DNA of 64,000 nt from Muscardinus avellanarius (GCA_963383645.1 OY726572.1:70308856-70372855); one strand, 5' to 3'. Positions 1 to 12,700 are shown, counted from the first letter of the stretch. Numbers and translations: made by a program. The notes: a model not told the origin generated them from the sequence alone.

Positions 1-502
1 CAATTTGACTCACTGTTCTTGAGTACACAGATGTAGCTGTACTGGATTCGGTGAATTCTCTCCTGCTGCCGCCGGTGGCAATATGGCGCCGCTGCTATGC
101 CCTCGGCCGTGAGGCTGCCATATTTCTTCTTGGTTTTGATTTCCACTCTGAATCCCTGCGGCGTGTGCTGAGCTCAGCCACTGGGAGCTTTAGATTTTAC
201 CTGCGGCGAGAAATCCCACCTGGCTGTTCCGCAGCGGCTCACCTCGGCTTGCTCTAGCAGTCCAGTGAATTTGCCGCTGCCGCCGGCAGTATGGCGCTGC
301 TGCCGCATCCTCGGGCGTGAGGCCGGTTATCTCCTCTGTGGCTCTGAGCTCTGTTCTCAGTCCGCTTTCTCTCTGGAGCCTGGTGATTTTTTTGTTTCTC
401 TGGTGATGGTGTTTTCTGGCTATGAAAAGCGCTGATTTTGTGGTAATGGAGATTGGTTGTTAACGGGGCTCTTAAGCCCTGCTTTTCTCGGTCGCCATCT
501 TC
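1..502 (-). mobile_element. L1-type 5' UTR, truncated by the window edge
   Basis: This is the reverse complement of the 5' UTR seen in the two chimeric half-L1 copies at 19905 and 59421. The element's 5' end lies near 502 (gtcgccatcttcc, i.e. GAAGATGGCGAC on the element strand) and the element runs leftward out of the window. It has two related CpG-rich monomers, marked by atggcgccgctg at 83 and atggcgctgctg at 291, a period of about 208 bp. Whether the missing part is a full L1 or another half-L1 cannot be seen. No target-site duplication can be tested. Confidence 0.85.
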
Positions 503-512
503 CCGGAAGTCC

Positions 513-639
513 CTATTTTATATTTTATTTGGAGACAGGGTCTCTTAAGCCAGCTGAGGCTGGCTTCGAACCTGCACAATCCTCCTGTCTCAGCCTCCCA
601 AGCGCGGGGATTACAAGCATGCACCACCACGCCCGGCTG
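513..639 (-). mobile_element. B1-like SINE monomer (young type)
   Basis: Antisense left (7SL-like) half only, with ggagacagggtctcttaagc at one end and the antisense head gcaccaccacgcccggc at the other. The 'cttaagccagc' version marks the less decayed subfamily in this window. It directly abuts the L1 5' end at 502. Confidence 0.75.
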
Positions 640-672
640 GTGTTTGGTCCATTTGGATGGTCCATTTTATTC

Positions 673-747
673 GGTGGTACTGGGGTTCCTGGAAACCCTT
701 CTACTTTCGAGTTATTTTTTTAATATATTTTTTTTATTTGGAAACAG

Positions 748-750
<3 letters not shown>
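673..750 (-). mobile_element. B1-dID fragment, ID-like part
   Basis: Antisense ggtggtactggggttcctgg followed by the linker ttttatttggaaacagag. It then breaks off into a CT microsatellite, so only the 3' half is left. Confidence 0.65.
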
Positions 751-785
<35 letters not shown>

Positions 786-881
786 CTCTGTCTCTCTGTC
801 TCTCTCTGTCTCTGTCTCTCTTTGTCTCTGTCTCTCTCTTCTCTCTCCTCTCCTCTCCTCTCCTCTCCTCTCCTCTTCTCT

Positions 882-920
<39 letters not shown>
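751..920. repeat. CT-rich microsatellite complex
   Basis: Pure (CT)n at both ends, with interrupted ctctgt and cctct runs between. It links two antisense B1-dID pieces with the same ID half, so it probably expanded from the 'gtctct' stretch of the SINE. Open frames across it are low-complexity artefacts. Confidence 0.9.
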
Positions 921-924
<4 letters not shown>

Positions 925-1098
925 GGTACTGGGGTTCCTGGAAAGCCCTTCTACCTTCGGGCTACACTCCCAGACCCATTTTATATTTTTATTTGGAAAC
1001 AGGGTCTCTTAAGCCAGCCAGGCTGGCTTCTAACCAGCGCGATCCTCCTGTCTCTGCCTCCCAAGCGGGGGGATTACAAGCGTGTGCCACCACGCCCT
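921..1098 (-). mobile_element. B1-dID SINE, full dimer (young type)
   Basis: Antisense order: ID-like part from tggtggtactggggttcctg, A-rich linker, then B1-like part ending at accacgccctg. Confidence 0.85.
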
Positions 1099-1212
1099 GT
1101 TTTGGAGACAGGGTCTCTTAAGCCAGCTGAGGCTGACTTCTAACCTGCGTGATCCTCCTGTCTCTGCCTCCCAAGCTCAGGGATTACAAGCGTGCGCCAC
1201 CATGCCTGGCTG
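1099..1212 (-). mobile_element. B1-like SINE monomer
   Basis: A second antisense left half (ggagacagggtctcttaagc to caccatgcctggc) in tandem with the preceding dimer. Either an insertion into its head or a tandem duplication. Confidence 0.75.
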
Positions 1213-2575
1213 AATTATTTTATTTGGTGTGAGATAAGGGAACACTTCTCCTCCTCCTCCTCCTTCTCCTCCTTCTCCTCCTCCTCATATTTTACTCCCA
1301 CCACCTTCTCATTATTATTACTATTACTATTTGTATGAGAATGTTCAGTTGAAAGCTGCACTTCTTGTCCAGGCACCATCTTTTCCCTTTTCTTCTCCCT
1401 TCCTGAATTGTAGATGTGATGACTGGAGATGCAACAGCTAGCTTATGATGATAAGGGGAAGAACAGGTTTTGTAGATTCTGAACTAAATTGCTGAGTGAA
1501 TTTATTATAATGTGAGAAAACCACAAATCATAATTGTTTGAGGGTTTCTGTGATCTTCCCAGGCCAAAGCCTTATTACACCTCACTTTTTTCTTCTGGAG
1601 TAGACACCAATGTAGACATTTTATGTAGTGGTTTATGTACCACTGCAGGGTGACTCTACCTTGATTGAAAATTTCCCAAGACCAGGAGAGGATGTATGTT
1701 AATCATGGATCTTCCATGCAGGAAACCTCATTATTCTGGCCAAATACAATTGACCTGGAACTGGACTCAGCACAGCGAGTCCTTTCTCTTGGAAATCTGC
1801 AATGTTGAGCTGAGTGAGTTTTTGAGTGAAGGTTTATTGTTTCCATGTAGCTGAAGTCTTTGAAACGTAAGTGACTTTTTTCTCTCTCTCTCTTTTTCTT
1901 GGATTCGGTGTAACAATGCCCCACCCAACATCCCTCTATTCTTCAAAAAGTTATTTTTGGCTTTTTTTTTGTTTAAGCTAGACAGAATTAATATCTGTTA
2001 TGCGGGACAAAAAAAAACACCCCTGTAATAACATGTTTTTGCTTTTTTTTGCCATTCATGGTCTCATTCTGTAGCTGCCTAGACAGACATTCATACAGGC
2101 ACTGGAAGATTATTCTCTCTGTATGGAGTTGGTACATAAAGTGCTAAGTCCAAAATTTTCCTTAGGAAGCCAAGGAACCATATCATTCTTTTCTTTCAGA
2201 GATATAAAATGAATATTTTTGTAAATGGTTCTCCATGCTCTTCCTATTCAGGTCACAGACAGTTTAAGAGCAGTTAAGGTAGATTCAAAATTAATTTATA
2301 ATGGTCATATATTTGTAGTTATTATTTATTTTTTGAGAGTCTGTGGTCCATAATCCTTGTCACTCTGGTAAACCAATATTAGTTTAAACTGCAGAATATC
2401 AACCATTCCTTATTTAGCAGGAAACTAATGGATAACTCAGACCTCAAGTTTGTGATTTTTGGCTCTAGCAGGTTAGCAAATACCCAAGTATTTCTTTTTA
2501 AAGATCTATAGATATTGGGAAGGGCCTTTGTAAATTTGGGTCTCAACAGTATTCGAGCATCTTTAAAATCTAGTA
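1213..2575. other. Unique sequence, no gene seen
   Basis: Mostly AT-rich single-copy sequence, with a (CTC/CTT)n microsatellite at about 1249-1286 and several T-tracts. I see no splice-bounded open frame and no recognisable repeat family. Confidence 0.5.
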
Positions 2576-2576
2576 T

Positions 2577-2779
2577 AGCTAGGTGCAACAGTGTACACCT
2601 GTAACCCCAGTTCTTGAGAGGCTGACACAGGAAAGTCACAGGTTTGAGGCTAACCTCAACAACGTATACGCTTAGCAACTTAGTAAGAGCCTATTTCAAA
2701 ATAAAATAAACTAAAAAAGGGCTGGGAGTGTAGCTTAGAAATAGATTGCCCCTGAGTTCAATCACTAGTACTGAAAAAA
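2577..2779 (+). mobile_element. B1-dID SINE, old
   Basis: Diverged sense dimer: cacctgtaaccccag core, a linker with aaataaaataaa, then ggctgggagtgtagcttaga and caatcactagtactgaaa. Confidence 0.75.
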
Positions 2780-2787
2780 TAATCGAA

Positions 2788-2912
2788 TCTATCCAGGATT
2801 GGTAGTACAAACTTTTAGTCCCCAATACATGGCAGGCTGAGGCAGAAGGACCCCTTGAACCCCAGGATGTTTGAGGCCAAGCTGGACAATAAAGAAAGAC
2901 CACATCTAAAAG
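2788..2912 (+). mobile_element. B1/Alu-like SINE monomer, old
   Basis: Decayed sense left half (aggctgaggcagaaggac, tttgaggccaagctgg), directly behind the previous SINE. Confidence 0.6.
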
Positions 2913-3047
2913 GAAAACAAAATAATGGACAATATAAATCCAATCTGGCCTGGCTCTCTTAAATTTAATTATATCAGGTTTTATTCTGATTAGTCTGAAC
3001 CAGATATCCTGAGATCCTGGTGGAAACTCCTTTGACAGAAATATTTT

Positions 3048-3182
3048 TTTGGGGAGGAGGTGCTGGGAATTAAACCTAAGGGCATTCTAACTCTGACCTA
3101 CACCCTCAGCTATATTTTCTTTTTTATTTTGAAACAGGCTCTTACTTAGTTATTGAGGGTATCACCAAGTTGCCAAAAATCT
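3048..3182 (-). mobile_element. B1-dID SINE fragment, old
   Basis: Antisense ID-like part (gtgctgggaattaaacctaa, cctacaccctcagc) followed by the gaaacaggctcttac linker region. The B1 head is lost. Confidence 0.6.
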
Positions 3183-3209
3183 GTGTCTGTTAATCAGTCA
3201 ATTGATTGT

Positions 3210-3264
3210 ATCCGTCCATCCATCCATCCATCCATCCATCCAGTCTCCATCCATCCATCCACCC
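3210..3264. repeat. (ATCC)n microsatellite
   Basis: Two runs of the ATCC tetramer separated by the short break 'agtct'. Confidence 0.9.
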
Positions 3265-4107
3265 ATATAAAATAGTATATGTGCATAGGTTCTCAGAGTA
3301 TGCAATACTATCCCAAGGGGGTACAGGAAAAAATATAGATCCATAAAAGAACACAATTTGTCACTGCATTTTTCTGTTTATTTGGTTAAAGAAGGCAGAT
3401 TTTTTTTTTGGGGGGGGTGAGGGTTGCTGGGCATTTTATTTATTTTTCTGCAAAGGGTGATTAGCCAAAACTTTTGGAAATTTTTGGGCCTAGTTTATGC
3501 TGTGGTGGCCAGGATCCTTAAGATTTCGGTGGCTTTAAGTGACAGAAATTTAATTTTTGGTTAAAATCAAATTCAAGATTTTTTTAATGGAGGGAGAGCT
3601 TAGCTCCATGTTGTCCTCACTCGAAGATCGCCTAGGTTGTTGGACACTATGCTCTCTGCACACTGGGCACTGCAATGGTAGTTAAAGGCTATGATGCAAC
3701 GGAGACACGTGCCCCTTTCGCATAGGATCCATTACTAAGTCAAATGGTCACATCTGACTCAGAGTTGCGGGAAACGCTTTCCTGTGTGGTAAAGGGGTTT
3801 GCTGGTGCTAATGAGCAGCATTGCCAGTGTGTCTCCTCCTTATCCTCTTCCTCCTTCTTGTTTTTCTTTATCTATCTTTACCTATTTATTTTTCTGAATT
3901 TAATTTGTCTTATGATTCAATGCTTTTTAAAGTCTTAAATTATGGGAAAATAGGTGGGGGAAGATTTCCCCTTATTAGGTATCCCAGTGTCCACAAGGCC
4001 AATATTCTTTGTATGGTCACTCTCAAAGATAAAGATGAAAACAGAGAAGAACCATACATCCTGCCAGCAATACAAACACAAGAAAATATGATAGCAAGGT
4101 GTTCTAG
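3265..4107. other. Unique sequence, no gene seen
   Basis: AT-rich, with a T10/G8 run near 3400. No repeat family recognised and no supported coding frame. Confidence 0.45.
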
Positions 4108-4453
4108 TTTCCTATGGCTACTGCCAGGAATCACATCAAAGTTGATGGATTGTAACAATACCTATTTATTCTCTTGTAGTTCTAGAGGTCAGAATCTGAA
4201 ATTAGCATTCAAAATGTTTGCAGGCATGGACTCCTTTGGGTGGTTGTGGGACAGAATTCATTCTCTTGCCCTTTTCAGCTTTTAGAATTCCATTCCTTGT
4301 AGTCTTAGACTCCTGGCCTCTTCCTTTCTTCTTAAAACCAGTGGTGTAACATCTTTAACTCTCTTTTTTCTCTCTCTTCTCTGTCACATCACTTTCTTTT
4401 ATTTTGTTTCTGCGATCAAAATTCTTTTTGCCTTATTTTTTTTATAAGATATA

Positions 4454-4731
4454 CAAGTATACTGGGGATTGAATCCAGGGGCATACTAACTCTTAGCTAC
4501 ACCCCAGCTCTTTTTATTTTTCATTTTAAAACAGGGTCTAAGCTGGGTGTGGTGGGGCACGCTTGTAATCCCCGTGCTTGGGAGGCAGAGACAGGAGGAT
4601 CGCGCAGGTTCGAAGCCAGCCACGCGCACTCTGGCTTAGGAGACCCTGTTTCCAAATAAAAATGTAAAAAATAGGTCTGGGAGTGTAGTCCGGAGGTAGA
4701 AGGGCTTCCAGGAACCCCAGTACCACCAAAA

Positions 4732-4774
<43 letters not shown>

Positions 4775-4893
4775 AAGGTCTAGCTACATTGCTGAGAGTC
4801 TTCCCAAGTTACTGAGACTGACCATGACCCTGTGATCCTCCTATCTCAGCCACCCAAATACTGGGATTACAGGCATGCACCACCAAGCCCGGC
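4454..4893 (-). mobile_element. B1-dID SINE, old, split by a younger SINE
   Basis: The ID-like part is at 4454-4540 (tactggggattgaatccagg) and the B1-like part at 4777-4893 (tgggattacaggcatgcacc). They are separated by the sense SINE at 4541-4776. The split falls in the 'acagggtct' linker. Confidence 0.85.
4541..4776 (+). mobile_element. B1-dID SINE (young) with (AAAT)n tail
   Basis: Sense dimer from agctgggtgtggtggggcac to the (AAAT)n tail at about 4731-4776. It is flanked by ggtcta at 4535-4540 and again at 4777-4782, a short target-site duplication from insertion into the older antisense SINE. Confidence 0.88.
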
Positions 4894-5062
4894 TGCTTAG
4901 TATACTTATGTTCCATCTGGATAATCTTGGCAACTCTCCACATCTCAAGATCCTTACCTTAATCACATGTGCAAGTTCACTTTTGTCCTGTAAGGTAACA
5001 TTCACAGTTTTCCACAGATTAGGACCTAAATATCCTGAGGGGCTGCTATTGAGCCTACTACA

Positions 5063-6820
5063 CTAATTGTGTGCAAAAAGTTGTCATATTGCATCTCTAC
5101 TACTTAAGACAATGATTAACAATATTGCTTATCGACCCATCTCTGACCTGGTTTTGCAGTAGATACCAGAACAAAACTTTCTAGAAAAAAAAAGGAATCC
5201 AAAACAAATCAGTAATTAGTGATTGCAGATAATTTTTTGCGGCTTTTATGTATTTTTTAATGCTGATTTGAAATTTGCTGTACCCGGAGATTACATTTCA
5301 TATTCAGAATCTAAATACATTTTGTTTTATAAATATAGTGACTGGGTTTGCCGTATTTAGCAGAAAATTCATTGCTTATACTTCCAAAATGAAACCCGTT
5401 GGAAACATTTTGTACATATGGGGCCATGAATTATGATTTTTTCCCTTTACATGATATTTGCAAGTCAGAAAAGTAGAATCATTGCTTTCTCCCCTCTTTG
5501 ACTCTTTTGGGAAGGGGGCTGTGAATCTCATCTTTTGGCAGGTCGGAAACTCTCAGACTCAGGCAAGCTTGTTCAGACACCCAAAATTAAATACTAGATG
5601 TATGAATGTCACACATATTTAAAGAAGATGGAACCTAAATTGAATATTAATGAGTAATGAAAGTTGAAAACAAAATTGCCTGTTGGAAATATGCTTATGA
5701 GTTATGAGAACGATGTGTGAGGCTTCTCTTCCCACTTCATTTTGAAAATTGCTGTCTACGATGTGGCTAAGCAAGCCCTGGGATCCTGATATATTTTTCC
5801 AGGGTGGCTGTAGACTCTTGAGCAAATAATTTGTTCCATATTGCTGAATTCCTGAGAAATAAAATTGCTCACCCTCAAAAACAGCCTTTTCAGGACTCCA
5901 GGGTAATTTCCTCCTGGTGTGTTCAGTGCTTTTTACCCCTATTTTTTTTTTTTTTTTTGGCTATTAGACTCTTACCGAGGTAATGCAATAATTCCTTGGC
6001 ACTTTTCTCTTGTAGCTGCTGACAGGGTGAACTTTTCCTTGGGCCTGTGGTGTCTGGCTGTCAGGTGGACTGTAACTACTTTCACATTTTTATTCATTAA
6101 AGGAACCAAAGTGGGAGCACTTCAGTGTCTCCCAAGGCTTCCATTGAATCTTTTAGGTGATACAAACCTGATCTCATCAAAATGAATGGCTGATGGTCAT
6201 TCACACTACTGCTGTTAATGCGGCTGAGCATGCATTACCCTCTGCAGAAATGGTGCTTATTTGGGACATAGAATACAACCTAGTCTGGGAGTTTTGTCAC
6301 CCGAGACTCTGACCACCCCGTGCAGAGGGGAATTTGGAGCACCTGGCAGAGAGAGTTTACAAAATGAATAATGCAAGCATTCATTGCAAATTGCTGCTGG
6401 TGCTCAAGCAGGTTGTGGCAAAAGACAGCAATGAGGTTTAAGAATATGTTAACAATGCGCTTGTGTTAACAGAACAGAAGCTATCCTCTGCGCTTTGTAA
6501 TGGAAGGGGAATGAGTTTTAATACAGGTTCTGGCATTTGGCTGTTTCAGTCTGTGGCTCCACCTCCCCCCATTGCCCAACTTTTCAGGAGGGCAGGAGGG
6601 ATCAATACTTAACTTTGGTCTCCTTACATTTGTCCATTCCTGTCAGCTAGCCAAGGTACAGATTTTGTCATCAAGGCTCAGCCCCAGATTGAGGCAGGGA
6701 AAGACTGGATCCTAAATAGTCATGAAGTTACTGCAGAAATACAGGAGAGTTCGGGTGGAGGTGTGGGCTAAAGGGGTGACAGTGGAGATCAGACAAAGAG
6801 AATGATTTAAAAAGGCATTT
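5063..6820. other. Unique sequence, possible conserved noncoding stretch
   Basis: No repeat family recognised apart from a T18 run near 5942. The part at 6180-6530 has balanced base composition and no low complexity, unlike its surroundings. That is how a conserved noncoding element often looks, but conservation cannot be tested here. No coding frame has supporting features. Confidence 0.35.
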
Positions 6821-7011
6821 GGCTGGGCATGGTGGTGTGCACCTGTAATCTTCATTGCTCTGGAGGCTAAGACAGGAGGATTGCGGGTTCAAGGCAGCCT
6901 CAGCAATTTAGAGAGACTCTATTTGAAAATAAATAAAATAGGATTGAGGGTACATCTTGGAAGTAGAATGGCCCTGGTTTCAATCCCCAGAAACACAGGT
7001 GTGTACGTGTG

Positions 7012-7013
<2 letters not shown>
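6821..7013 (+). mobile_element. B1-dID SINE
   Basis: Sense dimer from ggctgggcatggtggtgtgc to the ID end caatccccagaaacac. The CA repeat grows out of its 3' end. Confidence 0.85.

Positions 7014-7063
<50 letters not shown>
7014..7063. repeat. (CA)n microsatellite
   Basis: About 25 uninterrupted CA units at the 3' end of the preceding SINE. Likely polymorphic. Open frames on both strands here are repeat artefacts. Confidence 0.95.
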
Positions 7064-7067
<4 letters not shown>

Positions 7068-7429
7068 CTCTTTGGGAGGTAAGCACAGTCAGGACACTGT
7101 GCCTGAATGGAGAGAGTGAATAGAGAATTTCCAACTAACTCCAAGTCTTCTGGCTTGAGCAACTAGGAAAGATATTCATTGACACTGATTTGGCCAGTAG
7201 AGGAGACAAGAGACTTAAGGGTGGTATGGATGTCAGGATTTGAGTGTGGGATGGACTTTGACAAGTTAGTTTTGATAGGCTTGTGAGAGCCAGGTAGAGA
7301 TGTCACACAGATTGTTGGACAGTGGAGTCTGAAGCTCAGAGGAAAGGTTTGAGATGATAAAATAAATCTGGGTGTTATTAGCACATCAATGACTTTAAAG
7401 CAGGAATCTGGTTCAAATCATTGAGAGAA

Positions 7430-7497
7430 AGGGTGATCCTTCTGCCTCAGCCTCCCAATGACTGGGATTACAGGTGTGCACCACAACACCTGGCTGG
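7430..7497 (-). mobile_element. B1-like SINE fragment
   Basis: Antisense head only: tgcctcagcctcccaatgac to cacctggctgg. Confidence 0.65.
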
Positions 7498-8799
7498 TTC
7501 TTCTTCATTTCTAAAGTGTCACTTTGTTGGCACAGCATTCTTGGTTGACAGTTTTCTCCTTCAGTGCTGTGAAAAATCCCATCCCAGACTAGACTTAGAC
7601 ACCAGAGGCACAGCCACTGTTCTGAGGCCAGGAACCATGAGTTTTTGTCCAGCTCTGGGAATCAATTTGGAGGAAGTCACTGTGAAATTGCTTGGTCCCT
7701 ACTTCCTTCTTCCCCTATGTGGACAGCTACTCTTTGTGTGTTGTACTGCCAGGGACTAGGGGAGGAGTCAGATGGACATTCTCATGGCCATTAATTCCAC
7801 AATGCTGGACACACCTAGAGCCCACAGCCTGCAGAGAAGAGTTCATTACAAAGGAAAGACTATGGCCTACCCATTGCTGAAGTGAACTCATGGTCTGGGG
7901 CTGCAGCAACAGCCTCAGGTGATGATAGCAAGGGCTGAGGTCCATTCAGCTGGGGCTGCAGGTCTTCTGTTTGTGTTGGGGAAGCTTCAGAGGCTCTATT
8001 CTCAGGTACTGTCTATGTCTATGTCTATGTCTCAGGTACTGACTAGGGCCATTTAATCTGTTAGGTTTTACTGGCTCAGCAATGAGTTTCAACACAAAAG
8101 TCCTGAGCTCTGTTTCCTGCCTTCATCTCCAGTGGGCAGAGCCTTGCTCCTTGCCCTGCAGTCCAAGGTTGGGGTGGAGCGATGGAGGCAGTTCCTTGGC
8201 CACCTGAAGTGATGCTAAGCTGGGTTGCACCTGAGTCTTATAACCATATGGACCTACAGTCTCAGGGTTGCAGCTAGACCTCCATAGTGACCAGGAGTAA
8301 TGCAGGCTGAAACAAATCCATCCCATTGAAGTGCAGGACTCTGTCTGGGGCTGAGGGAGGTTCAGCAGGTCTATCTGTGTGTACTGGCCCTTGGATAGGA
8401 ATCTTTGGGCTCAACTTCATGTTGGGTCTCACTGTGATGTAACAAGCACTGAACTTCAATTAAAAGTCGTGTGCACACTTTCCTACAATGCCCCTACTTT
8501 GTGTAGTCTTGTTCCACTCTGAGTGGCTTGGGTTTGAGGGAGGGATGGTGAGGGCAGCCCCTTTGTCACCTGGCTAACATGGGGCCAGAGGCTGTTTCCA
8601 TGGGTTTTGGTCAGGGACAGGTCCCTTAGGCCTCTGTGGCAGTGAGTCTCATTGTGACAGCCTGATACTGGGGTTCACGTCTGGGGCCTGGACTTAGTTT
8701 CTTTTCTCTTCCCTAAGCAGAAGATGTCTCTCTCCATGCTGTGCTGCTTAACGCTGGAGAAGGGGTGATGCAGACAGCTCTTTCCTTTCTGCTGTTTTG
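7498..8799. other. Sequence interrupted by the L1 nest, no gene seen
   Basis: Fairly GC-rich sequence without a recognised family; it may be old LTR or other repeat. It holds a short tatgtc repeat at about 8004-8027 and a 'caggtactg' duplication at about 8006 and 8032. The L1 at 8810-13344 is inserted at its right end. Confidence 0.4.
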
Positions 8800-9790
8800 A
8801 TGTGCCTTTCTAAAAAATATGCTTTTATTGGTGCAGTATAGTCTCATATCATAATATAAATCATGTTGACAGTGACATACATGCACATGGCCCCTTGTCC
8901 CCCCTCACACCCCTGCATCCCCATCTTCCCCCTTCCCCATACAGAGTACTGAGAGTGACATTGCAATATTCACATATGTAAACATAGCCTATGGTAGTAA
9001 TTCCTTCAATGAACCTCGCTCATCTCCCTCCTCTTTTCTTAGACCACCTCCCTGCTCCACTGAAGTTTCTCCTCCATTATCTGGAGTCCCTCTGGTATCC
9101 CCATTACTCCATAGTTTTAACATATTAGAAAAAGACATATGAGACATATGACCCCTCACTTTATGTGACTGGCTATTCTCACTTAACATAATGTTCTCAA
9201 GGTTCTTTCATTTTTTTTTCCCAAAGGACATGATTTTGTTCTTTATTGCTGAATAGAATTTCATTGTGTGGATATCTCATAATTTTGTAATCCATTCATC
9301 TGTTGATGGATACCTAGGTTGGCTCTATAATTTGATTATTGTGAATTATACTGCTATGATCATGGATATGCATAGAGTACTATAGACCAGAAACTTTGAA
9401 GAGGAAGGTATAGTTCCAATATAGAGGCACTGGTAGAAACTTCCTCAACAAGAGTCTCATAGCTCAGAAAATTAAAATGAGAATTAATAAATGGGATGGC
9501 ATTAAACTAAATGTTTCTGCTCATCAAAGGAAGCCATCAAGAGTTTATAGATAAAACCTACAAAAAATGAGAGAAAATCTTTGTCAGTTATCTCTCTGAT
9601 GGTGGGCTAATACCTAGAATATACAAAGAATTTTACACTAAAAATAATCAATCCAATCAAGAAACAGGCAACTGAATTGAATAATACTTCACAAAAGAAG
9701 AAATACAAATGGCCAATAAATACATGAAAAAATGTTCAATGTCATTGGCAATCAGGGAGATGCAAATCAAAACTACATTGAAAATCCATC

Positions 9791-12700
9791 AATCTTGTCT
9801 CACTGTACCCAACTCCAGGGACAAACAGGACAACAACCAAGGACCTGAAGTAAGCAGCTACAAATCATCAGAATTGTAAGTCATCAGTTCCTCCTGTGCA
9901 AACACTGGCTACAACTTTTAGCAGTGGTAGTTAAGCTCACCATGCCCTCCAGAGATCCAGATCAGTGCACAACAACACCATAAATGAAGCTGCCATCCAA
10001 GCAGGAGAATGCCCAGTGCAGTGCCTGTAGGGATTTGCACAGCTGTGATAAACTCCAGGGTCTAAGACTTTGTGGTTCAACAAGGTGAAGGTGGGAGTTG
10101 AATCGGCTGTTGGAGATAGCAGAGGCTCAAACAGACTCAGGCTCTGTATCAGTGGAAAGTATTGGGGGAGACCTATGCTTACCACTAGATCTAACTAGTA
10201 GGATATCTGGGATCACCAATGACCACCCACTCATGGTGAATGGGGAGAAGTCAGACTAGACCAGCCCTACCTCTGGAGAACAGAGACTCTTACATTGAGT
10301 TTGGTCTCAGAGGCATCTTCCACCTACGGAGGCAGGGAGAGACCGAGAATCTACATCTCTGAAAAGCACAGAGGGTGACCTGCACTTAACACTAGATCCA
10401 GCACTATTGATACAGGCCATCTGCATAGACTGAGAAAGATGGGGAGAACCAGGTTGTAGCAGGAAAGGTGCTGATGGCACTCGGTGCCGGCACAGAGAGG
10501 TACTACAGAGGCCCAGTCTGCTGAGTATTTAAATATTTGTAGACTTGCATTAATTTGTTGTTGGTGTTGCTTTTTTTGTTATTTTTTTGTGTGAGTGTGT
10601 ATGCCTGTTTGCTTGCTCTCTTCCCAACCCTTCTCCCAAGTTTCTTTCATTGTACATACCTATTCTCTTCCTTCTGTCCCTTTTCTTTCATTTTTCTTTT
10701 CTTCTTTCTTATTTTTTCTTCCTTGTATTAAACCCACTTCATATCACTATACAAGAAAATCGACACTGGTTCCTAGAATACTACCACATATTCACTATAT
10801 CTAATCCTACTATATACTACTACCTGACCAAACTCATATTCTCATTCTATTTGATCCTATCTGAGGCTTTACCCTATTCTTGCATTTACGATTTCATTTC
10901 ACCTTCACTCAACCTTCACTGTTGAGTACAATACAACTTGTTCTTGGATATAACAGCTGACACCTAGAGACAGAGAAAACTATCAAATACAACAGATACA
11001 AACTTATAAAATCATGAGAAGGAGGAATAACAAGGAAGCAATGAGCTCCTGCAACACCACAATAATAGAATAGATAACACAGAATTGCAGAAATCTCCAG
11101 AAGGTCAAGTCAGGAAAAATATAACTGTAGAAATAATAAAGCACTTCACAAAAGAATTTTTTGGTCATACTTCCAAAAGTGATCTACAGATTCAACACAA
11201 TACCCATAATATTACCAATATCATTCCTCACAGACATAGAAAAATCAGTCTTTAAATTTGTTTGGAAAAAAACAAAAACCCAGAATAGGCAAAGTAGTTC
11301 TCAGCAAAAAAACCAAAACCAAAAACAAAAACAAAAAACAAAGAACAATCAAGAGACATCACAGTACCTGACTTTAAACTAAACTACCATAGCCATAGTG
11401 ATAAAAACTATAGTAATTAAAACAACATGGTACTGGCACAGAAACAGATATATAGACCAGTGGAGCAGAATAGAAGACTCAAAAACAAATCCACACAATT
11501 ACAGCCAATTGATTTTTGACAAAAGGGCCAAAAACATACACTGAAAAAAAGATAGCCTGTTCAACAAATGGTGTTGGTAAAACTGGTTAACCATTTGCAG
11601 AAAAATGGAAATAAACCCTTCTTTTTCATCCTGCACAAGTCAATTCATGATGAATTAAAGACTTTGGAAATTAGACAAGAGACCTTGAGGCTCCTTGAAG
11701 AGGGCATAGGTTCAACACTGCACTACAAAAGTACAGATAAAATCTTTCTCAACAAGACCCCAAAGGCACAAGAAAATAAAAGATGAATCAATACGTGGGA
11801 TTGCATTAAACTGTAGATCTTCTGTACAGCAAAGGAAACTATCAAGAACATCAACCATGAGCCAACAGAATGGGAGAAGACTTTTGCCAACTACTCTTCA
11901 GACAGAGAATTAATATCTAGAATATTCAGAGAACTAAAAAATCTCAGCACTAAGAAAACAACCCAATCAAAAATGGACGCCGGGCGTGGTGGTTCACGCT
12001 TGTAATCCCCGCGCTTGGGAGGCAGAGACAGGAGGATCGCGCAGGTTCAAAGCCAGCCGCGCGCTGGCTTAGGAGACCCTGTTTCCAAATAAAAAATGTA
12101 AAAGTAGGTCTGGGAGTGTAGCCCAGTGGTAGAAGGGCTTCCAGGAACCCCAGTACCACCAAAATAAAATAAAATAAAATAAAATAAAATAAAATAAAAT
12201 AAAATAAAACAAAAATGGGAAAGTGAAGTAAATAGACACTTCACAAAAGAAGAAATTCAAATGGCCAATAAATGCATACAAAATGGTCAACATCATTAGC
12301 AATCAGAGAGATGCAAATCAAAACTACCCTGAGATTTTACCTAACTCCAACTAGAATGGCAATCATTCAAAACACAAACAATAACAGATACTGGCAAGGA
12401 AGTGGAGGAGTAGAAACTTTAATACATTGTTGGTGTGATTGCAAATTAGTGCAACCACTTTGTAAAACAGTATGTAGCATCCTCAGAAGAATGGGAATGA
12501 ACTTACCATATGTTTCAGCAATACCACTTCTGGGTATCTACCCAAAAGAAAGGAAACAAAACTACCAAACTAATGCATGTGTATCTGTGTTCATAGCTGC
12601 ATAATTCACCATTTACAAACTATGGATCCAGCCAAGATGTCTGTCAACAGATGAATGGATTACAAAACTGTGGGATATGTATACAATGGAATTTTACTCA

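Larger units (their letters stand above)
4108..5062 (-). mobile_element. MLT1-like (MaLR) LTR, antisense, broken by SINEs
   Basis: 4108-4453 carries the antisense MaLR/MLT1 look: tgttctagtttcctatggct, tagttctagaggtcagaat, then the 'ctcttcctttcttct' region. It resumes at about 4896-5062 with gttccatctggataatcttg, ccttaatcacatgtgcaa and agattaggacctaaatatcc. Two nested SINEs occupy the middle. MLT1 LTRs are old and shared by placental mammals, which fits the decay here. The exact subfamily is not resolved. Confidence 0.65.

Noticed and set aside
644..1121. Open frames of 122-154 codons
   Set aside because: They are CT microsatellite and antisense SINE translations (SLSLSLS), with no gene features.
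6881..7162. Overlapping frames on both strands around the CA repeat
   Set aside because: Caused by (CA)n reading as HTHT or VCVC; not coding.
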